Made by a program: the position numbers and the translations under genes
Source: Serripes groenlandicus
Taxonomy: Eukaryota; Mollusca; Bivalvia; Cardiida; Cardiidae
Reading direction: 5' to 3'
Assembly: GCA_031761405.1 (NCBI GenBank)
Contig: JASEVX010000086.1
Location: forward strand, 12,501-76,500
DNA length: 64,000 bases
Part shown: positions 55,955 through 64,000 of the stretch, piece after piece
Layout of the letters: each line of letters opens with the position of its first letter
Position numbering within the stretch: the first letter of the stretch is position 1
The notes under the pieces: generated by a model
What the model was told of the DNA's origin: nothing
Seen by the model: the letters and a program-made list of their open reading frames with translations, nothing else
The model's database searches: none

Positions 55955-56205
55955 CCGCCTCGATGGTGTAGTGCCTAGAACGTCGTATACCTCGAGGCGG
56001 AAGACAAGGGTTCCATCTCCTGTCGGGCAATACCAAATGCCTTAGAACCGGTAGCAGTGGCTACCCTCCTCGGCGCTCAGAGTTGCAGTAATAGCCTAAC
56101 GACTTGTGTGCTCGTGTCAGAATATCCTTACCAGTAGTTAACTGGTCATTTACCACGGGAACGTCGTGGTAAAACTATTTAAAGCGTTGTTTAAGACCAT
56201 TATAA
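55955..56205 (+). mobile_element. SINE family 2 copy
   Basis: CCTCGATGGTGTAGTGCCTA head, GGGTTCCATCTCCTGTCGGG B-box region, CTACCCTCCTCGGCGCTCAG, GTGCTCGTGTCAGAATATCC. The tail is degraded. Confidence 0.82.
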
Positions 56206-56369
56206 CCATGAAAACAAGTCCATTACTGACGTACTCCCGTTAACCTGTTTTGATAACCGGGATAAAAGTAGAGACAGCTCGTTGTGTTATTATGTACTAG
56301 TAAAGAAAACAGAAAACGAAACGAAAGAAAACATTGACAAAGAACGTTTATGTAACTTTGTATTGTCGG

Positions 56370-56640
56370 CAAAGACACTCCAGAGTAAATCATTATAAAT
56401 TATGCCTCTATCACAATAAATAACAAAGACACTACAGAGTAAATCATTATAAATTATGCCTCTATCACAATAAATAACAAAGACACTACAGTTTAAATCA
56501 TTATAAATTATGCCTCTATCACAATAAATAACAGAGACACTACAGAGTAAATCATTATAAAGTATGCCTCTATCACGATAAATAACAAATACACTACGAG
56601 TAAATCATTATAAATTATGCCTCTATCACAATAAATAACA
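56370..56640. repeat. 54-bp minisatellite, 5 copies
   Basis: The unit contains CAAAGACACTACAGAGTAAA, TCATTATAAATTATGCCTCT and ATCACAATAAATAA. Confidence 0.95.
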
Positions 56641-56729
56641 GGACTAGATACGAAGGACTGAACTGGTCTTTTTCCAACAGTATCTCTCGTATGACTATAT
56701 TAAACCCTATGTTGTGCGTACCAACCTTG

Positions 56730-56878
56730 TGGTAAAGTGATAAAGGCTACCACCTTGTAGTATCGATCAACCATGTGGTGAAGTGATAAATGCTACCACC
56801 TTGGGTACAACAGACTGGGTTCATATCCCCGGTCGGGTACCGAATACTTTAAAACAGTAATGACGGCTTCCTTACTTA
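56730..56878 (+). repeat. SINE family 2 heads, partial and tandem
   Basis: AACCTTGTGGTAAAGTGATA and AACCATGTGGTGAAGTGATA are two A-box heads in a row; one B box (TGGGTTCATATCCCCGGTCG) follows. Confidence 0.75.
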
Positions 56879-57115
56879 GACCAGGTGGTGTAGTGGTAGA
56901 GCGTCCGGCTCGGGTGCGGGTTCGATCCCCGGTCCGGTCAAACCAACGACTTTAAAAATGGTAATTGCTGCCCTCCTTGGCGCTCAGGGTTGTGGGGATA
57001 GCATTACGACTGACTGTCTGGTGTCAGTATAAATGGACCAGTAGTACTGGTAACTTACACAGGAAACGCCGTGATATAACTGAAAAAGTGTTAAAAAAGA
57101 GGTAAAACATCAAAA
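56879..57115 (+). mobile_element. SINE family 2, best-preserved full-length copy
   Basis: A box TGGTGTAGTGGTAGAGCG, B box GCGGGTTCGATCCCCGGTC, then CTGCCCTCCTTGGCGCTCAG, GTGTCAGTATAAATGGACCA, GTAGTACTGGTAAC and GCCGTGATATAACTGAAAAA. The 3' end is AACATCAAAAAATCAA. Confidence 0.94.
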
Positions 57116-57128
57116 AATCAATTCCTTT

Positions 57129-57346
57129 CTTAGCTCTAATGGTTATGGGAAGAGCATTACGGCTTATGCATGGGAGGCAAGATGACAACTACCGGTACTT
57201 ACTTAGCTCTAATGGTTATGGGAAGAGCATTACGGCTTATGCATGGGAGGCAAGATGACAACTACCGGTACTTACTTAGCTCTAATGGTTATGGGAAGAG
57301 CATTACGGCTTATGCATGGGAGGCAAGATGACAACTACCGGTATTA
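57129..57346. repeat. 73-bp tandem repeat, 3 copies
   Basis: Starts at 57129, 57202 and 57275. The unit contains CTTAGCTCTAATGGTTATGG, GAAGAGCATTACGGCTTATG and CATGGGAGGCAAGATGACAA. Near-perfect copies imply recent origin. The unit resembles a changed SINE 2 middle section. Confidence 0.96.
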
Positions 57347-58100
57347 CTACACAGTCAACACCTTGATATTAATAGAATATTGTTGAAAGTGGCGAGAAAC
57401 GAAATTTGAAAAGCTTAGACAATATTCATACTACAGTCGAAATGCAGTGAAAGAGAAAATTCTTGTCTATTAGCTTCAAGCATATGAGATGTCATTTGTA
57501 ATAACAAGTAGATCATTTGTTATTTGAATCCGTTCTCAGGAAAAGAAGGTACACGTTGACCTTTGCGGTCTACACTCTTCACATGTAACTTGCTTAAGCT
57601 TGTAAGAAGATTATGTCAACTTATATACGTTTTCATAAGACTGGCCAGATAGATATGGGTTATTGTTTAGATATTCAAAGGTGTACTTTTACCCACCCAC
57701 GGGCTTATTTCTTCTCAGTGGGTGCGTCAAAACATTTCAAACTATACTGGGTTTTTGGGAAACACGTTTCCGTTTATACTATATAGACTGCAGGTCTGAC
57801 TTACGTTGTCATTTTCGCCGGGTTCGAATCCTGTGAGAAGTTGAATCTTTGGGGTTTTCCAATGCAATCGGCGCTATTACTGTTTATCGATTGAGAAACA
57901 AGCTTTCAGCTTATATCAATCGATCACGCTCAATGTCTGCTTCTTTGAGACTTACTCAGTACTCGCGCTGTTTTTAGGAAAAGTCCCAAATGCAGAACCC
58001 GCCCATCACGGGACTTTTGTAGTGAAAGGCCGACGCTTTGACTACTGCATGAGTACCCAGCGAGAAGATATGGAGAGTGATTCATACAATAAATTTACTT
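57347..58100. other. Unannotated, with one tRNA-like B box
   Basis: 57805-57835 has GCCGGGTTCGAATCCTGTG without a matching body. No exon seen. Confidence 0.4.
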
Positions 58101-58104
58101 TGTT

Positions 58105-58410
58105 TGTTTGTATTGTGTTTTACATCGCTTTCAACAACTGTTCATTTATATCACGGCATTTCCTGGGTAGGCTACCCATACTAGTCCATGTATCCTGACC
58201 TCAGCCAGTCAGTGGTAATGCTAACCCCGCACCTCAGCTAGACAATCGTGATGCTAACCTCGCACAACAGCCAGTCAGTCGTGATGCTAACCTCGCACCT
58301 CAGCCAGTCAGTCGTGATGCTAACACCGCACCTCAGCCAGTCAGTCGTAATGCTTACCTCGCACCTCAGTCAGTCAGTCGTAATTCTAACCCCGCAACCC
58401 TAACCGGCAA
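58105..58410 (-). mobile_element. SINE family 2, 3' half with 33-bp internal repeats
   Basis: GTTTTACATCGCTTTCAACA, TATCACGGCATTTCCTGGGT and TAGTCCATGTATCCTGACCT; then about five units containing CAGCCAGTCAGTCGTGATGC then TAACCTCGCACCT (58196-58400). Confidence 0.85.
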
Positions 58411-58439
58411 GGAGGGAAAACAATACTACCATATATGAA

Positions 58440-59310
58440 AATAGTTGGTTAGAACTTAATTCACAAACTGTGTAAAATGAATAAATTTTAGCTAATTGTT
58501 TAAAACTAAATGTACACAGGAAAGTTTTGTTCGAAATTTATTTATACATCGCAACAAGAAAACAATGATAGAAAACCAAATAGAGAATAACAAACAGTGA
58601 AACAGATACACAGGACCAGAACCGAGCATATTTCATAGGCCCTTTTGGTTGACTATGTTCTTGGTGACAGATAAGTGTCACCTACTATAGCAGACATACA
58701 TGTACTTGAAGTTAGTGTTTCACCTGGAATATTGGCATCCTACTTTTTGAGTTGAAACCATTTTTCGAAAAAAAAAGGGAAATAATTATGAACCTTTTCT
58801 CCTTTCCCCATAATGTTTTGACATTGCTATAGCAGTTAAGTTTATTTGTATCTGCTCCACCGGTTTGGCGAGGCCCATGTCACCTGGATAGAGACAGACC
58901 AACCAGCCCATCCGCGCTGTCTGACTATCGAGTAATAGGCAAAGTTTTATCTCGATTTTGCCTATCATTGGCCATGGATTCTTCTAAAATGGAAAGAAGC
59001 GCAAAATCAACATTGAAGGCGAAACGTGGAGCGCATTGGGTAAATTGCCCGACATTCACGACCACTTTATTAACAACAACCTTACGAGCACTACCCATGT
59101 TTACAGTGGAATCATGTCAATTCATTCCTCGACGGCCATGTCGAATAAAATCAACTTTTAATTTAATTGAGATCAAATAAAGCGTTCTTTGTTTATTAAT
59201 TTAGGAACTTCTCATTATTATGACAGTGGTTCACCAAAAAGGGGGAAATATATCCATATTCTTACTTGAAACAACCAATAACAATACTTTAAAATATTGC
59301 ATCGATTTAT
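58440..59310. other. No confident gene
   Basis: 58968-59180 is an open plus-strand frame starting MAMDSSKMERSAKSTLKAKR. It is basic, lacks a domain I know and has no splice context. A worn family A motif (TTTCTCCTTTCCCCATAATG) lies at 58795-58815. Confidence 0.35.
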
Positions 59311-59568
59311 GTTTTGAAAACCAATGTTAAGAGGGGTTTAGTCTACAGGGTTTGTGTTAAGGAAAGGTTACGTTACAGTGAAATGCCACGTATTCACACT
59401 GGTCGGTTCAGTATCGCCCTTAAGGTCACGCCAATCGCTTATGCAAAACAAATCAGAATCCTCAACTCATTCGGTCGAAGAGGTGACGGAAACAATATCA
59501 GTGTCATTACTCCCGAAAACAAACAATATCAGTATCATTACTCCAGAAAACGAACGATTTTAAAAAAG

Positions 59569-59790
59569 GGGTCAAATTATTTCTCCAATGGCTATGGTCA
59601 CGATATCTGTGTCTCTGTGTATTTCCCCAATGGCTATGGTCACGATATCTGTGTATCTGTGTATTTCTACAATGGCTATGGTCACGATATCTGTGTATCT
59701 GTGTATTTCTCCAATGGCTATGGTCACGATATCTGTGTATCTGTGTATTTCTACAATGGCTATGGTCACGATATCTGTGTCTCGAAATTA
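59569..59790. repeat. 42-bp minisatellite, 5 copies
   Basis: The unit contains TATTTCTCCAATGGCTATGG, TCACGATATCTGTGTATCTG, TG. Open frames on both strands across it follow the 42-bp period. Confidence 0.95.
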
Positions 59791-59930
59791 TAGAAAAACG
59801 TTGTTGGTGGAGTTGGGGTCTAGCCAAAAGTAAGCGTCAAAAATAGAAAATCGGAGCCTCTAATCTATATTTAGCTTCCTGAACGATGCCACTTCGTGCG
59901 CTACCTTAGCCTCGCATTCAATAATCCATA

Positions 59931-60206
59931 AATAGTTGTTCGGTAGCGACACGGTATGTGAATCCAGGGGATGTGCGTTCGAATCCCAGCTCGTCCATCA
60001 TTCTTTACGACGTATGAAAAAAGACACTGTGACAAGCATATTTGTCTCCTACCGATAGGCTTACAGTCTATGTGGAAAAGCAGCCAGGAAAGTCTGTTGA
60101 GTTCTGGTATAAGAAAACCAGGAATCACATGGGTATGTGAAGTGACCACCGTAATATGCCTGAAAGATTGTTGAAAACGGTGTTAAACCCCAATCAATCA
60201 ATCCAT
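59931..60206 (+). mobile_element. SINE family 1, nearly full length
   Basis: Head GTTCGGTAGCGACACGG and B box GCGTTCGAATCCCAG, CTACCGATAGGCTTACAGTC, GAAAACGGTGTTAAACCCC, AATCAATCAATCC tail. The first part of the A box is lost. Confidence 0.87.
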
Positions 60207-60289
60207 AGTGAATCAATATGAATTATATGACTTCGAAATCACATAGGCAAGACAATTGAAAATTGAAATTTCTGTGAAATTTCTGTAAA

Positions 60290-60400
60290 TGAAAGTTAGA
60301 TTATATAGAGTTGAAAAAGTTGTGTCCAAAAAAAAATCCTCTTCCTTTGCCACAATGTTTTTTAAAAAATCATATGTTACAGATGCACCAACATTTGTCG
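60290..60400. mobile_element. Right part of a family A MITE feeding into a 25-bp array
   Basis: TAAATGAAAGTTAGATTATA, CTTCCTTTGCCACAATGTTT and TCATATGTTACAGATGCACC follow the family A order. The last piece is also the first array unit. Confidence 0.65.
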
Positions 60401-61094
60401 GTTACAGATGCACCAACATTCGTCTGTTACAGATGCACCAACATTCATCTGTTATAGATGCACCCACATTCATCTGTTATAGATGCACCAACATTCATAT
60501 GTTACAGATGCACCAACATTTGTCTGTAACAGAGGCACCAACATTCATATGTAACAGATGCACCGACATTCGTCTGTTACAGATGCACCAACACTCGTCT
60601 GTTACAGATGCACCAACATTCGTTTGTTACAGATGCACCAACATTCGTCTGTTACAGATGCACCAACATTCATCGGTTACAGATGCACCGACATTCGTCT
60701 GTTACAGATGCACCAACATTCGTATGTTACATATGCACCAACATTAATATGTTACACATTCGTCTGTTACAGATGCACCAACATTCGTAAGTTACAGATG
60801 CACAAAAATTCGTCTGTTACAGATGCACAAGCATTCGTCTGTTACATATGCACCGACATTCGTCTGTTACAGATGTACCAACCTTAATCTGTTACAGATG
60901 CACCGACATTCGTCTGTTACAGATGTACCGACATTCGTCTGTTACAGATGCACCGACATTCATCTGTTAAAGATGCACCAACATTCGTCTGTTACAGATG
61001 CACCAACATTCATCTGTTACTGATGCACCAACATTCGTCTGTTACAGATGCACCAACATTCGTTTGTTACAGATGCACCAACATTCGTCTGACC
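60370..61094. repeat. 25-bp minisatellite, about 29 copies, ending at the paralogue's donor
   Basis: The unit contains TCTGTTACAGATGCACCAAC then ATTCG. It resembles the family A right arm TCTGCTGCAGATGCGTCAAA. On the minus strand the exon at 61309-61094 ends, the donor reads GTC, and the array begins at once with AGACGAATGTTGGTGC. Confidence 0.95.
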
Positions 61095-61309
61095 TAGAAT
61101 GTCTTGTTCATGCCCGGCGCTCGGTCCTGTGTAATCGTCCGGGAGGTGCTCGTTTGGTAATACACCTTTACCTACATAGTCGTACAATGCACTTAGGTTC
61201 TTCCCCAATACCTTTACCTACATAGTCGTACAATGCACTTAGGTTCTTCCCTAATACCTTTACCTACATAGTCGTACAATGCACTTAGGTTCTTCCCCAA
61301 TACCTTCAT
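61094..61309 (-). pseudogene. Paralogous CRAL-TRIO gene, penultimate exon broken by a 46-bp triplication
   Basis: The exon follows acceptor TGTCCTTGTAG and begins MKVLGKNLSALYDYVGKG. It then meets two extra copies of a 46-bp unit before resuming as KGVLPNEHLPDDYTGPSAG and HEQDILG at donor GTCAGA. The exon is 216 nt; removing 92 nt leaves 124, the length of the homologous exon at 44259-44382. In the initial frame a TAA occurs at 61216-61214. The donor is weaker than the paralogue's GTATGA, and a 25-bp minisatellite starts at intron position +4. This copy may be a pseudogene, may use an unusual splice, or may be polymorphic or misassembled here. No terminal exon was found between 61,090 and 52,441. 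Confidence 0.8.
61168..61305. repeat. Three 46-bp direct repeats inside a coding exon
   Basis: Units at 61168-61213, 61214-61259 and 61260-61305 are nearly identical; the middle copy has CTTCCCTAATACC where the others have CTTCCCCAATACC. 46 is not a multiple of three, so each extra copy shifts the frame. Confidence 0.95.
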
Positions 61310-61399
61310 CTACAAGGACATACATTGTACAATGACATGAGTTGTAAAGAAGTAGTTAGAAGAAATATGCAATCTGATTTCGAGCCAAGGTATACGTTT

Positions 61400-61880
61400 A
61401 AGCGGACACTTATACTGCCTTGCTACTGAGCTAGCTTTTGCAGCGACGTGGTAGACCAAATAGGTCAAAGGTTCGAATCCTTGTTAAAGTCTACACTGGT
61501 GTTTTACATGTGGCTTCAAACCGAAAACCGTGAGCTCGTTTAACAACATTTTCCATCGGAAATTCGAGGCCAAATTCAATATATGAGGGATATATGTAGT
61601 CAATTGTTATGTATAAGGGAATGCTTATACTGGCCTGGCTATAAGGCTAGCTTTTGCAGCGACGTGCATGGTGGAAAAATAGGTCAAAGGTTCGAGCTTT
61701 GATCAGGTGGGATCCTTTAGAATTGTTACGATGGCGCCTGATGTGTGACTACATAAGGAAAGCCACGAGATCGTTTCACAACGAGACATTTTTCTTAGCT
61801 TAGTACTGGTGAGTCACGCAGGGGTCATCTGTCAACGTGTTATCACTAAGATACTGTTGGAAACGGCGTAAAACCCCAAC
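61400..61880 (+). repeat. Two tRNA-like heads and one SINE tail
   Basis: GCTAGCTTTTGCAGCGACGT with GGTCAAAGGTTCGAATCC at 61430-61480 and again at 61648-61705. From 61795, TTAGCTTAGTACTGGTGAGT and GTTGGAAACGGCGTAAAACC form a SINE 3/1-type end. All of it lies in the paralogue's intron. Confidence 0.65.
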
Positions 61881-61918
61881 AAAGATTTACAGAAAGTAAA
61901 CACAAATAGTACACATAT

Positions 61919-62179
61919 GAGCCGTCCTGCGATAAAACCAACATTGTGGACTCTGCGTAAAGTATCGACCCGGATCAGACTAAGCATGCAGCGCAGGCTA
62001 ACCCGGATAGATACGTTTCGCCTCCTGTGGATTTTCTGTTTCAGGAATCATTACTCTTTACCTCTATCCCCCTGAGGTGGAATGTGTTGGCCCGGATCAA
62101 TCTGCGAGAAATGCGCAGGCTGACCTGGAGCGATACATTACGCAGAGATCATAATGTTAGTTTTCTCGCGGGACGGCTC
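61919..62179. mobile_element. Family B MITE, well preserved
   Basis: GAGCCGTCCTGCGATAAAAC and GTTTTCTCGCGGGACGGCTC-type ends. It lies about 100 bp from the donor of the paralogue's exon at 62390-62280. Confidence 0.9.
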
Positions 62180-62279
62180 ATTTGACCAAAGAGAATGAAA
62201 TAAATAAAAGGTGTTTCGTGATATAATATTCCAGTTGATATTAAGATTAAAAATATAAATGTTGAGTACATGAACTCAC

Positions 62280-62390
62280 CCGTTCTTTGAGTTTCTTTGA
62301 CATGAGTGGTGTGAAGAGAGTCATGATTATTTCTATAAACGGGAGTTCATTGTAGAAAAACATCCCTTTAACACGGGCAGGCATGCATTT
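62280..62390 (-). CDS. Paralogous CRAL-TRIO gene, exon equivalent to 47827-47937 (partial gene)
   Basis: 111 nt, acceptor TGTTTTCAG, donor GTGAGT, phase 0 at both ends. It encodes KCMPARVKGMFFYNELPFIE then IIMTLFTPLMSKKLKER, clearly homologous to the neighbouring gene's exon of identical length, with the reading frame intact. Exons upstream of it should lie beyond position 64,000; none was found in 62,391-64,000. The 43-bp CACGTG-rich array fills the intron just upstream. It is a tandem duplicate in the same orientation, about 9.9 kb upstream of the first recognised exon of the other copy. Confidence 0.88.
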
Positions 62391-62404
62391 CTGAAAACAG
62401 ACAA

Positions 62405-63545
62405 ATAACCAAAACTGTTGGCCATAGGAAAGGATGTCGCATACACGTGCATGCTGTCAGAATATTTATAGGAATGGTATCGCATAACTGTGTATGCTTT
62501 CCGAATTTGTAAAGGAAGGATATCACATACACGTGTATGGTTTCCAATCATATATAAGGAATATCATCACATACACGAATATGGTTTCCAATCATATATA
62601 AGGAAGGTTATATATACACGTGTATGGTTTCCAATCATATATATTGGATGTTTCATGCACGTGTATGATGCCCGAACATATAAACGAAGGATATCGCATA
62701 GATATGTGTGCTGTTAAAACATTTAAAGGAAATATATTGCATACATATGTATGCGGTCCGTTTATATAAAATAAGATATCCCATACACGTGTGTACTACC
62801 TGAACATATGCAGGAAGTCTACCGCATGTATACACATGTTATCTGTCAGATCATGTAAAGGAATGATATCTTCGCGTATGCTGACCCAACACTTAAAATA
62901 AATATATCACATACACGTTTACGATGTCCGAACATGTAACAGAAAGATATTCTATGCTGTCCGATCATATTAATAAAGGATATTACATATACGTGTATGT
63001 TGTCCGACCATATCAATAAAGGATATTACATACACGTGTATGCTGTTCGACCATATCAATAAATAATATCACATACACGTGTATGCTGTCCGACCATATC
63101 AATAAATGATATGACATATACGTGTATGCTGTCCGACCATATCAATAAAGGATATCACATACACGTGTATGCTGTCCGACCATATCAATAAAGGATATCA
63201 CATACACGTGTATGCTGTCCGACCATATCAATAAAGGATATTACATACACGTGTATGCTGTCCGACCATATCAATAAAGGATATCACATACACGTGTATG
63301 TTGTCCGACCATATCAATAAATGATATGACATATACGTGTATGCTGTCCGACCATATCAATAAAGGATATCACATACACGTGTTTGTTGTCCGAACATAT
63401 CAATAAAGGATATCACATACACGTGTATGTTGTCCGACCATATCAATAAAGGATATCACATACACGTGTATGTTGTCCGACCATATCAATACAGGATATC
63501 ACATACACGTGTATGTTGTCCGAACATGTATAAGGAAGGATATCA
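62405..63545. repeat. 43-bp minisatellite with a CACGTG core, about 26 units
   Basis: The unit contains ATATCACATACACGTGTATG, CTGTCCGACCATATCAATAA and AGG. Units are regular from about 62985 and more diverged before that. Nearly every unit has the palindrome ACACGTGT, an E-box-type site. It lies in the intron upstream of the paralogue's exon. Confidence 0.95.
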
Positions 63546-63699
63546 CATGCAAGTGTAATCCTGTTCACACTGTGTACGATACAAAACTATAATTATACAC
63601 ATGTAGGTATCGTAACATCCTTTGATTGCATATTCCTTCAGAAAAAGGAATCAAGAGGATGATACATGTATATATAGTTCATGTATCATTTTATAATTA

Positions 63700-63880
63700 G
63701 AAATAACTAGTATAGACTATGTGTGAAAGGAACCAGTTGTCTGGGAACGATGTTGTGTGAAAAACAGATCTGGAAAGGTCAATGAACACATGACGAGGGG
63801 AATTTACCGCGCGGATATAACTGAAAAAAAAGTGTTGAAAACCACTCAAATGAAATCAATTGATTACAGCAAAAGGTATA
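63700..63880 (+). repeat. Worn SINE family 1 3' end
   Basis: GTGTGAAAGGAACCAGTTGT, CTGGGAACGATGTTGTGTG and GGATATAACTG match SINE 1 in order. The tail is replaced by AATGAAATCAATTG. Confidence 0.6.
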
Positions 63881-63904
63881 CCGACTAATGTGCAGAAGTA
63901 GTAT

Positions 63905-64000
63905 AGGGGCCGGTTTGCTTGTAAACAAAGATGACGTAATCGGCGGCCATTTTGTTGACCTAGCTACTATTTATAGTATCTCATTTGCATATAAGGATTG
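63905..64000. promoter_or_regulatory. Cluster of promoter-like motifs at the window edge
   Basis: GATGACGTAAT (CRE/ATF-like), GGCGGCCATTTTG (YY1-like GCCATTTT) and ATTTGCATATAAGG (octamer ATTTGCAT overlapping a TATA-like run) occur within 75 bp. No adjacent gene is visible, so the role is speculative. Confidence 0.2.

Noticed and set aside
56879..56945. tRNA gene with TGGTGTAGTGGTAGAGCG and GGTTCGATCCCC
   Set aside because: It is the head of SINE family 2; the same sequence with the same downstream body recurs several times in the window.
59314..59827. Overlapping open frames on both strands at a 42-bp repeat
   Set aside because: Both follow the repeat period. No domain is recognisable, and both strands being open is typical of short-unit repeats.
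60289..61023. Repeated TDAPTFVCYRCTNIRLLQMH frame as a zinc-finger-like protein
   Set aside because: The regular Cys spacing comes from a 25-bp unit read through successive frames; it is intronic to the paralogue.

Overview
This window looks like non-coding-rich nuclear DNA of a bivalve mollusc. It is AT-rich, it has spliced genes with GT-AG introns, and it is crowded with tRNA-derived SINEs, fold-back MITEs, LINE relics and minisatellites. The SINE heads and the (AATC)n-tailed SINE resemble elements I associate with heterodont bivalves of the Dreissena or Mercenaria kind. That assignment comes from memory of repeat style, not from a search. There is no bacterial-type gene packing, no CRISPR array, and no free-standing tRNA or rRNA gene. 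Layout: 1-12.5 kb holds two decayed LINE ORF2 copies, a GC-rich TIR element, a SINE and several MITEs. 12,533-18,161 is one 5.6-kb TIR element with a CAG target duplication and no recognisable transposase. 18-25 kb is dominated by a TTAA-flanked palindromic MITE family (called family A here), plus a mariner transposase relic and one possible terminal exon on the plus strand. 25.4-30.3 kb and 36.9-38.5 kb hold large minisatellites. 30.3-41 kb is mostly repeat debris. 41-63.5 kb contains the only convincing gene content. The main gene is on the minus strand: seven coding exons between 52,440 and 43,083. They splice in phase into about 337 residues of a CRAL-TRIO (SEC14/alpha-tocopherol-transfer-protein-like) lipid-binding protein ending in FRKLNID. 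Only its 5' start exon was not found. Exons 4 and 5 of a tandem paralogue lie upstream at 62,390-61,094 (numbered here to match exons 5 and 6 of the main gene), with the rest presumably beyond the window. The paralogue's second exon carries a 46-bp unit present three times. Two extra copies (92 bp) account exactly for its length difference from the intact exon (216 versus 124 nt) and create an in-frame stop. The most notable theme is how minisatellites form around these genes and mobile elements. A 45-bp array of about 56 copies includes the 3' splice site of the lipid-transfer gene in its unit. A 25-bp array begins at intron position +4 of the paralogue. Several arrays appear to have grown from parts of family A MITEs or from one tRNA-derived SINE family. 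I found no undescribed multi-gene system; the candidates for novelty are these repeat-origin events and their effect on splicing.
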